The notes beneath the pieces are model-generated. The model saw nothing but the letters and a program-made list of their open reading frames with translations, searched no databases and was not told where the DNA came from. From Blastobasis lacticolella (Eukaryota; Arthropoda; Insecta; Lepidoptera; Blastobasidae), in assembly GCA_905147135.1 (NCBI GenBank), contig LR990048.1, positions 8,912,563 through 8,976,562 on the forward strand: 64,000 nucleotides of DNA, in the 5' to 3' direction. The position numbers and the translations under genes are program-made. This document shows, piece by piece, positions 21,726-33,898 of the stretch. Each line of letters starts with the position of its first letter. The stretch's first letter is position 1.

Positions 21726-22580
21726 GACAACTGGGGATGGCTAATAATGGAACAGCAGTAATTTCCCTTCCCCTCTGAGTAAAGAAATTAGTCTCAGGCC
21801 TAACTGAGGCCTGTAACACAGTTTTAACTACCACAGGCTTCAGTATCTACTTGTAAATTATGTAATCAGTTTTTATTGAATAAAGATTATTATTATTATT
21901 ATTAATTTTTAATCTAAAGGGGTTTCTGAGGGATTACAAATACAACACATAAGACAGCACAAAGTATAGTCAGCTTTTATGTTCTGGATGGGAGTAGTCC
22001 GATACGATTAATTCTTTTTTTCAATATAAGAATGAAAAGGTAGCTTTAATGATAATGCATCCAGCAGAGATAGGGTGCCAGTCGCTACATTATGCTGAAG
22101 ACCGCGCGAAGTGAAGAAAGAGTAGGAAAGCAGAATTGCTGGTAGGAGCCGATATTGATCGCTAGGGTGATGATCGTAAAACAGATCTATTCCCATGCAT
22201 AGATAGGTACATCGACCCGTTTGTTTTTGTTTATTTGCATCCACATTGCCATGCCAGCGCCAACTGTGGTAGAAAGTGCATCCATGCCAGCATGTAGTCA
22301 TGGTAACAAAAAGTGAAACATTAAAAGTTGCGTTAATATATTACAAAACTACTTATATCAGTGTTATTTAAAAACCAAAGTTTTAAACTTTTAATATTAC
22401 CTTGCTACGAACGTGGAACCCTAAATCTAGTTTTTGAACGAATAAAATTGACTTCATTATTTGACAGTTCTTGCTCAAGACAAAATGTCATACTGAGACG
22501 TAATAGGTTATGTTATCCATATTTAGTAAAAAATGTAATTAGTAACACAAATTAGTCGTGTTTTTGGTGTGAAACAAGAC

Positions 22581-25500
22581 ATGACTACATCACCCACCAG
22601 GACCAAGCAAAAATTATCCCTACGAAAGCGTTTGTTTGTGAAAAAGTCTCCAAAAGTTGGTTGCTATGTAGACACAGACTCCACTGATGAACTGAATCAA
22701 TCTTCATCTCGGCCCATCTCTCCAGCAGATCCTTTCATAGCCCAGAGTGCTCAGCACATTGGCTCTAGTGTGGAGTCAGTGGACCACCGCAATACGTCGG
22801 TGGAGTCGCCATACAACAATGTGAGAAAGTACATTGATCAAACGCAAAGTGAAGATGATAACAACCCTAAATGTTGTAAAACCTTTTTCAAAAAGTCTCG
22901 TCCTAAGAGTCTGGTGGATGGAGAATTTCCTAAAGATGAAGTAATTTCTACAAAAGTTAGCCCACATAATTCTAATAACAGTTTAAATGATCAATTAATA
23001 TTTAGTAAAAAGGAAGAAGTAGTTAAAGCTACAGTAAATTTTCCAAGAGATAAATCTTTTGAGCACTCTGGGTCTTTTGAAGGCATTAAAACAAAGAATA
23101 AATTATTTGTGAAAAGGTTATCAGCGGATCATTTAATATCAAATGAATCGAAGGCCTTTTACCGTTCCTCATCTCCAGAAAGTGATAAAAGCAGTTCTTT
23201 GGATAGGAAAAGAAGGTTAGTACCATGTAAATTTAATATTTGGGTAATTGGTAAGCTCATATTATTCAATTTTAATTTATAATAATAAACAGCAAATAAT
23301 TTATAATACAATTGGCAACAACTAATAAGTTACTCAGTATTGTATAATACTAATTTATTATAGGTCCAAGTCTACAATCACAAGACCTGTCTCTCGTGCT
23401 GGTAGTACAGACAGTTTAGCTCGGAATTCTTTACTGGCTGCTCAGGTTCTAAGGCTCATTCCTACGCAAGAAGCTAGAGGAAGGTAGTAAATGTTTATTG
23501 TAATTTTCTTGATAGTAAACCAGTCCCACATTTATACCTTTCTTATTGGACTTTATTTCTGCCAATTTTCAGAAACTTCCTATATGGAAGATTGGCATCA
23601 CATTCGTTGCTAGGAGCAGCTGAGTTAGAACATGTGTTTCCGGACAGAGAAGTAAAGATATTTGTTGGAACATGGAATATGAATGGTCAAGCTCCACCAA
23701 GGTTAGTGATAAAATCAAAACTATGTTCAGATGGCAATAGATGGGTAATATTAAACTTTATGAAAATATTCTTTTCTGACAACAATTAATTTGTAAATTT
23801 GGTAAATTTATAGGGAGTTGGCTGATTTTATATTTCCTAATCAAGTGAAGCATGTACCAGATATATTTGCTATTGGGACTCAGGAATCTTTTTCTGAAAG
23901 AAATGAATGGGAAGTAACCATACAGGAGGTGTTGGGACCATCACACTTACTTTTGCATTCATATTACTTAGGTAAGAATTTACTAACCACTTGGCCAGCA
24001 TGCTTTCTAATTTTCATAATATATTACTTAAATAAATGTAATATATTTTTAATAACCCACCATGCCTTCTGTGGAACTTTTCCTATGACAGTTAATTTAT
24101 TACATCCCCCTAAAACTGTCTTAGGAGTCTCATAAAATGACATCATTCTATTTGTTTGAATAGGATTATGATCAAGAAGACCTTCATTAACATTTTTATA
24201 AGTTGAATATGATTTATGTCTTTAATAAAAGTAAATAATAACACATTGTACACTACAGGCATGGTACTCTCTTGAAAAACTATTTAACAAAATCAAGGAC
24301 AACCTCAAGAAAGCCAAAGCCTCCTCATAATTTTCATTTCAGGAACAATTCACTTAGCTATATTCATAAGGCGTGACCTGATTTGGTTCTGTTCGTTGCC
24401 CGAGGATGCTAGCTTGTCAGTGCGGCCTGGGACTGCATTCCGGACAAAGGGTGCTGTGGCAATCTCTTTTGCACTATTCGGGTCTTCCTTCCTCTTTGTA
24501 ACCGCTCATTTGACCGCTCACCAGGAGAAAGTAAAAGAGAGAGTCTCAGACATAAAGAGGATCATAAGAGCCATCGATTTGCCGAAAAATTTGCCATGCC
24601 GTCATCGGACCAAGGGTATGTATGATTGCTTAAATATATGTCTCCTTGTTTAAGACTTGGTCTTAGTATTAACTAGATTTAGGGCTGATTTATTGTTCAT
24701 GATAAATCTGTGTACTGATACTTTGTGGCTTACACAATATGTAATTAGCTTATCTAAGCTTAGGAACTTGTGTAGCTTCTTAACTGAGATATCATAAAAT
24801 ATTTGTCTCACATGAGTGAGACAAATAGAACAGCAAATTCGAAAATGTATGAACATTTTCGAATTTGCTGTTCTATTTTGATAGAAGAGTCAATTGTAAA
24901 ATGTAGTTGCATAATGTAGAGACCCCAGACAGGTATATATAGCTTTTAAATGTCTATTTCAGATGTCACAAGTAACTTTGATTACGTATTCTGGTGTGGA
25001 GATCTTAACTTTAGACTGGGTGAACCAAGAGCAGCAGTATTACGTTGGATCGAGCAGACGAAGGTTGGTCACATATAGTGCCGTAGTTCTTCCTTATGTT
25101 ATTGGTTCAAATCGCAAATCCAAACGCTTGGACCAGACAGTTCTTACGTGCGAATCGCCGGGGTGGTATCCGATTTTACCCCCATACATTGACTTATCAA
25201 TCCTGGCTCATCAATAGTAAATAATGCACATCGGTTTGTTCGTCTATGTAGAGCGTCGGTACGAAGTAAATACCAAATACCTATTTACCGCGAACTACAG
25301 TACTATCAACGGTTTCATCTACAGTTCTTTCCTATTGCAGTTCCCGTTGCCGCCGCACCTACCCCACGGGCTGTTGCACGCGGATCAGCTGACCGCGGTG
25401 CTGGAGGACGGCGCCGCCTTCCGGGACTTCAGGGAAGCGCCCATCACTTTCCCGCCTACTTACAAGGTAGGCCAAATGTATTTGAATTACGGTTAGTGTA

Positions 25501-28500
25501 CTTAGTATATGTGTAGCTACACGCAAGTGACCGTATGTCTGATAGCAAAATACCAGATACGCAGATGTTCAAAATTATTTTCCGCAAGTGACCAGTATTG
25601 AAATTAATAACACACGATTTTTTACGGTTAGTGTACTAGTGTATGTGTAGGTAGACGCAAATGACCGCATGTCTGTTAGCAAAATACCAGATACGCAGAT
25701 GTACAAAATTCTTTTTCGAAAGTGACCAGTATTTAAATTAATAACACAGGTTTTTAGATTTCATTTTTATATTTGATGGAGGAAAACGAGCAAGCAGTGT
25801 ACTTGATTGAAAATGTATCACGTCCCCACGTGTACAGTTGTCCCTATTATCTATGTAACGGCAGTTATCAAAATACAACTGAAAGTGCTCCACATAAGGC
25901 TGATATTGGCATAGCGAAAAAAAAGCACGTATGACATTATTTTGCCATGCCAATTTCTGTCGTATGCGGAGCAAATTAAATTGCAATTCGATCGCTTTCG
26001 CCCTCGATGAGGATACGGATTAGAAATTGGCAAGTAATCACCTCTGCCGCCTATAGACACTTTTGATTTGTAGATACCTACTTTAATTCAAATTCCACGT
26101 TTTGTGCTCGCATAACGTTATGTAGGTGCCTAGTTAGTGCCCGTGACAATGTAATAATTATTGTAAATACTTCGCAGTACGATCCTGGCAGTCAGAAGTT
26201 CGATACATCAAGCAAACAAAGGGCTCCAGCGTACACGGACAGAATATTATACAAGTCGAGAGCTATGTCCATGTCGTATATGTCGTCATCCACTTTTGCC
26301 GGTAAGTGAACAATGAGCTAGGTTCTTCATTCAACCATTTTATATTCTGTGCACGGTTAATAATCAATTGTCTAATGATTTTGATATGATACTTTATCTT
26401 ACTAAGGGGATATGGATATACCTAAATGATCCTTGGGGATTGGGTGGGTTCTCGAAAATAGGACAGCGATGAATAATAATGTAAAAAGAATTTGTTAAGA
26501 AAATTCAGTTCGTTCTTTTATAAAGACAGTTGCATTTAAATAGAAATGTGGTTTTGGAAATCATCGCCATCACAAGAAAATAAAATCACAACGAAACAAA
26601 AATGTTCCAATACCTTATATTATCAATTTCGTTCGGATAGCGTCGGTTGTCTAGTGGTTTAGGGTTTCGACTCGTAAGCGACATGTACCGATGTCAACCG
26701 CAATGCCGCCATGTACCAACGTCTCATTATGAGCTATTACATTAGTTGAACACTAATCAATGCTCTTACGGTGAGGAAAAAATAGTGATGAGACTTGCAC
26801 ATTCAGGCGACTGAACGTGTAGCCATGATCCAATCTGGTCGGGTTCCCCTGTTAACGGGGTCACGGAGGTCAGTGCGATGTTGTATCCCCAGTACAAGCT
26901 GCGTGCAAATTCGTTTTTTTCCAAAAGAAAACTTGAAAAACAAGGATTCAAATATCTTCCGAGAGCGAACTAGCAGTCGTGTAATTGACAGCGTCTTCCG
27001 ATTTCAACTGTCAAATTTGTCGTTCGGATTCGGTACCGATGCTTGTGAACGCAGAATTTGCAAATATACCTCCATCTCAACAGATCGTCATAGGCTACAT
27101 TAACTGCCTGCCATCAGGCAGGCCGTAAACTTGTTGGTATGAAAAACCCCTCTTCCATGCCATTTAAAATCTGCCCACCAGGTTTCCGGCGTCCGTCCGC
27201 CAACCCGGCGGCGCACGCGGGCGTGAAGTGCGCCGCGTACAACTCCGTGCAGTCCGTATGCACGAGCGACCACAAGCCCGTGTGGGCGCTGTTCACCGCT
27301 GCACTGAGGCCCGGCACCGACGTGTAAGTACTCGGGGCCTTATCACCTCAGCCTATATTATAGTGAAATAGATTTCATATGAGTCGAATGCAAGACCCAC
27401 TCAGACGTTAGAATGACGTGAAGTGCGCCGCGTACAACTCCGTGCAATCCGTATGCACGAGCGACCACAAACCCGTGTGAGCGCTGTTCACCGCTGCACC
27501 GAGACCCGACATCGACGTGTGAGTACCGCGAGCCTTATTACCTCAGCTTTGCATTATAGTGGAATAGGTTTCATATGAATCAAATGCAAAAGCCACCAAG
27601 ACGTGATTAAGCAGATAAACTATCTACGACGTAACCTGACGTGACCTACAAAATTACTCAGTGTACGACTATTTTACTAAGTGAGCGACTTTAATATTAA
27701 GTCATAAACAATTAAATATTCAAACTGAGGTTTTACAAAACATTTTTTTTTAGCCACTTCTGTCCCAATGCAGGGCAAAGGCCTCCCTATACATCGATAC
27801 AAAACATGCCTAAAAATATAGGTACACTTTTCCCCCAGTGTCGGAAGCTGATATAATATTGGTTGCGGCCAATCTTGAGACTTCGGGTAGCGACAGAGGA
27901 CATAATTACAAACAAATGGTTTTCTGTGGCAAAATCTGCTCGCGTGCTGTTAAAGCGAGATATTATACTTCAAACTTTTGATAGTTTGACAACCTCAATC
28001 ACAGGTTCAGCTACTCATTTACAGCGTGGTGTCGTCTGTGGATATGTAAAGTCTTAGATAATCTTGGCGTTCATGTCCTGGTTGTGCTCTCGCGCACGAG
28101 GGCCCGGGGTCCGCCTTGACCATGATCCAGGATTTGGCAGGTCAGGTAATTACAGTGGAGCGACTGCCATCTAACCTCCATGACCCTGCTACCAGGATAA
28201 CCTGACCAGATTGGATCATGATTACACATCCAGTCGCCTGAATGTGCAGGTTTCATCACGATGTTTTATGTAAAGTCTCAGATAATACATTTAAATAAAG
28301 TTTACGTACCCGAAAGAGGTTCTAACCCTTTTTAAATCGACCTTACAACAGTCAACCGGCATCTCTTTCTAATATGCCGCTCAGGCAGCCCACCCGAGTA
28401 CGCAGCTACCTATATTATAGCCTAATGACGATGCTCTGTACGACAGGGTCCCTCTAGCGGCGGGCCAGTTCAATCGCGAGGTGTACTTGGAAGGCATCAA

Positions 28501-28561
28501 GCGACGACGCGCATTGCTGGACCACGCACCAGGTACTTCCGCCGTATGCAGCATACAGTAG
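22581..28561 (+). CDS. INPP5E: Inositol polyphosphate 5-phosphatase, INPP5E type
   Basis: Ten exons: 22581-23215, 23364-23483, 23573-23701, 23814-23971, 24343-24615, 24963-25063, 25341-25466, 26178-26301, 27182-27323 and 28447-28561; 640 residues (human about 644). INPP5E removes the 5-phosphate from PI(4,5)P2 and PI(3,4,5)P3, mainly at primary cilia and Golgi membranes. Residues 1-250 are a disordered Ser/Lys-rich leader. The catalytic domain shows [63 protein letters not shown] and TSDHKPVW, all signature 5-phosphatase motifs. The C-terminus is Cys-Ser-Ile-Gln, a CaaX prenylation box as in the vertebrate enzyme. ATG at 22581 is the first in-frame ATG. The introns hold a tandem duplication, twin hairpins and a decayed copy of exon 9. 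Confidence 0.94.
24801..24878. repeat. Two overlapping perfect hairpins (INPP5E intron 5)
   Basis: The first (24801-24826) has 11-bp arms atttgtctcac/gtgagacaaat around the loop atga. The second (24823-24878) has 26-bp perfect arms, beginning aaatagaacagcaaattcg, also around atga. They overlap at acaaat/aaatag. Confidence 0.85.
25491..25750 (+). repeat. Tandem duplication of about 130 bp in INPP5E intron 7
   Basis: Unit 1 (25491-25625) and unit 2 (25626-25750) both begin ggttagtgtact and share agcaaaataccagatacgca, gtgaccagtatt and aaattaataacaca, with about 10% divergence by eye. It starts 25 nt after the exon 7 donor. Confidence 0.85.
26640..26850 (-). repeat. Dispersed LINE/SINE-type repeat, inverted copy
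   Basis: The complement of words in the repeats at 28060-28270 and 53035-53250 is present here (cattcaggcgactgaa, gccatgatccaatctgg, tgctcttacggtgagg). It lies in INPP5E intron 8. Confidence 0.6.
27410..27545 (+). pseudogene. Decayed partial copy of INPP5E exon 9
   Basis: It repeats the 3' two thirds of exon 9 (aagtgcgccgcgtacaactc, then gtatgcacgagcgaccac) plus the following intron (ggtttcatatgaatc against agatttcatatgagtc). It lacks the acceptor and the first part of the exon. The Trp codon of the KPVW motif has become TGA. A donor-like gtgagt remains at its end. It is probably a non-functional tandem duplicate 90 bp downstream of the true exon. Confidence 0.85.
28060..28275 (+). repeat. 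Dispersed LINE/SINE-type repeat
   Basis: Contains gcgcacgagggcccggggtc, ccttgaccatgatccagg, gtaattacagtggagcgact, ggatcatgattacacatcc and gcctgaatgtgcagg, all shared with 53035-53250. It lies in INPP5E intron 9. Confidence 0.7.
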
Positions 28562-31500
28562 CTTTCGTAATTTTACACATTTGTAGTCTCGATTACGTCT
28601 CGACCATTCGATTATAATGCGCTAGCGATTCTTTGACAATCGGTAACATACCAAAGTGTCTATAGTTGAATGTTATTAGTACGTTCCTTGATTTCTAGCG
28701 ACGTCTAGCTCTAGATAAATTGTGGATGCATAACTTTAAAATGGTAAAGGATGTATTCTTTTAGATATTGTATACTAAATTATTGTTGTGATTCCTGAGA
28801 GGTTTTTCAGTAAAAAAGACTATTTTAATGAGAGATAGAAAATATATTTTGATTTTTTATTAGAACTAATTACTACGTTTTGTGTTTGCAATAATTTAAA
28901 GTTGATAATTGTTTGTGCTAACTTGTTAGGAACACATAAAAGTAGTTTTCATGTTTTGTAGGTTCATTTAACTTAAAAAGTACGTTTTTGTACAACCAAA
29001 AAGATATTTTTATTTTACAGATTTATATATTTTATTTATTTACAATTTTGATATTATCATGTTTGCTGTAAAAAGTACTCTATAGACCGTGATGGTCAGG
29101 AATTGGTACCAATGCAGTACAAGTAGGTACTTATATTTATTAGAAAAAGAAGAAACATTCATGGTCATATTAAATTACGTATTTTATTGTTTTGTTACGG
29201 ATGCGGATTTAAGGATAGGTACATACCATATTTATTTTTTTACAAATTCTAGTCAAATCTTCAGTATTCCGATAATAATAGAAGTTTTATTTTATTTTAC
29301 ATCCTATTTAAAACATTTAAAAAATAAGTACCAATATTTTAATCGTTATAATACTGCGTTAATAATCGCTCAAGTAATGTTATAAGAATTTCATATTTTG
29401 TGCAAAAAGGACTTAGGTACATATGGAAAAAAATTACCTATGATTTCCAATTTGGCTTGTTACATTACTTGTTTAGTTTTTAAGTACTTATTAAAATATC
29501 GTGTATTAAATTGTATGGGCTGCCTTTGCAACTCGATTGTGGTTGTATTAGAAAATTCCCTAATGCGGTCGGATGCCATGACGTCCCAAATAAAAATATG
29601 ATTGTTTTTTTGATATTGTTTGACGTATGAAACCAAAAATTAATGTAATGATGGGTAAAATTCCCTAATAGTCTAAAGAGCTTAAATATCATATATAAAT
29701 CAATAAATTACTATAATACTATTAAGACACATAGGTAACTGTTTAATTAAATTATTCAAATTGTACTTAAATATTTCCTGCCTTAACACTGTGTTAACTT
29801 AGCCGTCTTAGGAATGTTAAAAACATTTCAGAAAGAATTAGGTGCTGTGATCTTAACTGATTTCTAGTCTCAAGTCCATTCCGATTATTTTAGAAATGAA
29901 TTAGTATAACTATGATTTAACATACCTACATTGGTAGAGATGGACCTAAATAACGTACTTTGTAAATAAGAGGCAAAGTACATTATTCATTATACATTTA
30001 TTTATAGGTACATAAACTGTACAACTTGTAACTCTAATAATGCAAATGCTGTTGTCACGTGACAAGAAAACACAAATTTTCATAAACCGTAGTGGTTCGC
30101 CGTTATTCTATATTTTAAGCAACAAAAAGTCGCAGTTAAATCAGCGTGAAATGTTTTTATCGGCATTATATTAAAATGGACAGCAATATCTGATCTGCAA
30201 CTAAATTTAACGTGATCGGCTAATACATCATCAGACCCATGACACAATACATTTTTCAGCTAACCAAATCGTTAATGTTTGCTGATCAGTTCATACATAA
30301 CCCAAGAAATTTATTGATTACAGTTTTTTTTAATAATTGCTTGTCACAGCGATACATTATTAATATAAATCAGATGTCGTGTCTTAAGTTTTAGAATTAA
30401 AATATGTGGTATACCTAATACATAATATTATGTAAATTAACATTATACGTATTGTGTTACTATGTTCTGTTCATGTCATTAGTGTTATGTTCAAATATTT
30501 TCTTAGTAAATAAATATAATTTTGACTGCCATTAAAACTCCGTACACTTTGTTTTTATGACTAAAATGGCACTTTACTATAACGTAGGGAGAAGTAGTCA
30601 CTTTGCAACATACTTAATGTGAAATGTGTTTAGATTTCTTCAAGGTTCGGACAAGCTAGAAATTAGGTCAATTGTCTGATGTTATTAAATGTTATAGGTA
30701 GATGACGTAGAAATCGATTTACCTAAACTATTGCTAAATGGTAATATATAACAACTTATTTAAAATGTGGAATTACTATTCTTGCGGTTTGTGTTGGGAG
30801 TCTTAATTTATAATGTGAGCAATGGGAAAATAAGAAAGATACCAACTAAATAATTTGTCTTCTTCAGAACCGCAATGAAATATTCTAAAAATTATTACAA
30901 CGTTGTAAATAAATCAACTTCTAAATTACTAACTCAGCAATTGACTTTCTAACCTAGTGGACTGTCTGCGAAGTTTGACACTAAGTTGAAAGCAAACCGT
31001 GTGTAGATATGATAAAAATTCGAATACGATAAAATAATCTGTTTGCGTATCATCATCAGAATATATTGCCGACATTATTAGGGATGACGTCCATCGACGG
31101 TCGCTGACTTAGCAATTTTGAGGGTAACTTAGATCTGTGTATTACTTGAAAGATTTGTCCACACAATTAGTTTCGATTTATAATTTCCACAATTTGCACT
31201 TTTAACTTAAATTCAAATCAATTTGTCTTCCATAACTTGTAATCAGAACTTATACAAAGTGTGCAATATATTTGTCAGAATTACTAATTCATTTTGTAAT
31301 ATAATTAAAGACGACAATTAATAGGGGCGGCTGATAAATTCGCGGCGAAAGGTATTTAGCGAGGGCTTACTCGACTCGCTTAATGTGTAAAGTAGTACAA
31401 ACCCAGTACGAAAATGTTTTTTTTAATCCCCTCTGGATTTAGGCCCTCTGGAGATGGGCCATCTATCAGAAAATTCCGAAAGATCTTGTCTCAAGACGAA

Positions 31501-33230
31501 GTAAGCGTTTATTTTTATTCATCCACAAAATAACATTTTGATAATAAGTAGAGGGCTTAAGTACTTACGCGTGTGCGTACGCTCCGGCCAAGCATTGCTG
31601 GCCTTTCAGGCATTCCGTCCCACGCGCCTAGTACTAAACCCGCAGTGGATTAGAATAGTCACGCTGAACACAGCGCACAAGCCTAAAGTTTAGTGCAATT
31701 TGACATTTGTTTATGCCGCGAACGTATCATCCGCATCTCGTAGGTACCGAGTGCATTACAAAAACTCTTTGACAATAGATCTTAATGCAGATAGTTAATT
31801 AATTAATATCAAAATTATAAAAATACGCATAGGTAGGTTCGAGGTATAGAAGGGGGTGATAAATGATATCATTATCAAATACTAATAAAGAAAGAATGAA
31901 CGACATACATATGAAAATGTTCTAACTTGCGACGGCAAAGCTAAAGATTCCTAAGAGGTTTATATAATTTATGGTTAGGTATGGACATGTCAAGTACCTA
32001 TCCAAATTTCAATCCATGTGGTAAAAGGATGGCGCTAAGAAACGTCAATCAAGTTTTTGTTAAGAGCTTCACAGAACAATGCACAATAGATTTAAGTATT
32101 TATATTTGATTATAAACTCAAAAGTACAATGTTTAATATACTTATAATGAATGTAACTATACTTACAATCAAAAGACATGCAGGTATAAAAAAAGTATTG
32201 TACATATATTTTTGTGTTTGTAGAAGATACCTACCATTATGTTCAAAATATGCATAGAAATCGTGTATTCGAATCGTCCAAACTGGCCGCGTCCCCATAG
32301 GCAGCGAGAGCGATTGGAAAGCAACTTTATTGACGGTGTCATTGGGTATCTTGTAGGTATGCGTATACTTATGTAGGTGTTCATTGCAAATGGTTTGTGT
32401 GCGTACCTACACAAGATACCTCTGTGGTTTTTTAATGTATTGTTTTCTAATTTTTGTTTGTGTCGTGTCGTGGTCCCTTCTGGCTATAAATATTCTTATT
32501 ATTATTGCGTTCGCATAAGGCTGGAATCAGCATAGCGAAGTATACCAACGGGGAATTTATTTTGCTTTTCCAATATCAACCGTATGCGGAGGCAATAAGG
32601 TTGCTTTTCAATGACAACAACAACGGAACAACGCGAATACGCCGTCCATAGAGACGTATTTGTTTTAGTTCAGACGTAACAGACCAAGTTTATTTTATTT
32701 CTTCAATGTGTCGGGTACATTATGTATGATCATGGCATGGCAATGATATATAAAAAAAATGGTGTTTGATATTTAAGCATATTTATTTATCATTATAATA
32801 GCTTAGCTTTTCGTGATATTCTTATGTATCTTGTTAGGTATCTTATCAGCTATCGAGTACCTACATAAATATCTCTAAATAAAAAGACATGTCTAATGAG
32901 TCATTGTTTATATTTTCAGTAGTCCATAAATTGCTAGTCTATATTACTTATGTACTAAAAGTTCAATTTACAAATGTTGTGTTATGTATATTAAATATAT
33001 TTCTTTTCTCGCCTAGTGACTGCAGTTTATTTTTTCATTCTAGTATTTTGAAAACTAAAAACTAAACATACAATACCTACCTATAACTGTCACAGGGTGC
33101 CAACCGGCTCCCGAGACAGTTCAGCCAGTACTTTTATGGTATCAAATTATTCGAATTTATTAGGTTTATCAAAACTATGTTGAGCACTTTGTAGTTTACT
33201 CAGTCTCATTATTTTAACTAGTTTGATTTA
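28562..33230. other. Gene-free AT-rich region and INPP5E 3' flank
   Basis: No coding exon is supported. The short open frames (for example 29089-29385) have AT-driven composition and no motif. Possible polyadenylation signals occur far downstream (aaataaat near 30508). A short repeat at 32510-32640 shares gcatagcgaa and gtatgcggag with 25900-25970, suggesting a small dispersed element in both places. Confidence 0.45.
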
Positions 33231-33239
33231 CTAACTCTT

Positions 33240-33505
33240 AACAAAATCAACAAAGAGTTGTGGCCTTATTGCACTGGATGGGATATTCTCAAGATATCAG
33301 ACAAAAAAGCCTGTGTCTGTGTATTAAGCAGTTCTTTAGACAAAGGTTGCCAAGTAGAGTTCGCTTGCAGCGATAAGGCCGCCTTTGCCTACAACTAGTT
33401 GTGGTTTTTGTCGGAACTTTTTATGTAATTATGACTGACTAGTTTAACTATTTCACTGACTATTCTACTGTAATATGAACTAATAAATAAATAAATAAAC
33501 CATGT
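33240..33505 (+). repeat. LINE 3'-end-like fragment
   Basis: Contains aaggttgccaagtagagttc, gcagcgataaggccgcc and a final (AATA)n tail, as in 3' ends of insect jockey/CR1-like elements. No intact coding sequence. Confidence 0.5.
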
Positions 33506-33709
33506 AATATGTAACAGGGCTCAGGCCTCAGATTAAATAAGAAATAAAGATGGCGTGCTGTCAAGAGTTGCATGAGGCCGGTTTCGCAAACGTGTTTTAG
33601 TTTGGTTATCAATAGCAACCGATAGTTTGGTTGTCAAAGTGTGCGTGTGCGACCGTGTACGTACACACAGCATGGCGTAGTTTTGCGTGCGTCAGTATGT
33701 TATTCGCAG

Positions 33710-33890
33710 TTTTTTTTGCCAACTAATGGAAAGTGGTCACCGCTGCCTATGGACATCAGCAACACCAGGGTCGCTACTTATGCGTTCCCCGCCACTAATA
33801 TACCTCTCGAACGATCCCATGTCATAGTCCAAAGGAAACACTGTGGCTGCGATTCTGTCTTTATTTCTAATTTGGTCTGAGGCTCAGGCG
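33710..33890 (+). repeat. Dispersed repeat next to the end of the first paralog gene
   Basis: Reads gaaagtggtcaccgctgcct, atggacatcagcaacaccag and gtcatagtccaaaggaaac, the same family as 13290-13420 and 49310-49480. It abuts the stop codon region of the gene that ends at 33899. Confidence 0.6.
33860..33865 (-). terminator. Polyadenylation signal of the first paralog gene
   Basis: AATAAA on the minus strand, 34 nt beyond the stop codon at 33899, apparently within repeat-derived sequence. Confidence 0.5.
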
Positions 33891-33898
33891 TCTACAGC

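Noticed and set aside
27410..27545. A second, alternative exon 9 for INPP5E
   Set aside because: It lacks an acceptor and the 5' third of the exon, and it has an in-frame TGA. Treated as a pseudo-exon.
29089..29385. 98-codon hydrophobic ORF in the gene-free stretch
   Set aside because: Amino acids (F, Y, I, N, K) follow from AT-rich DNA. No start context or homology support.
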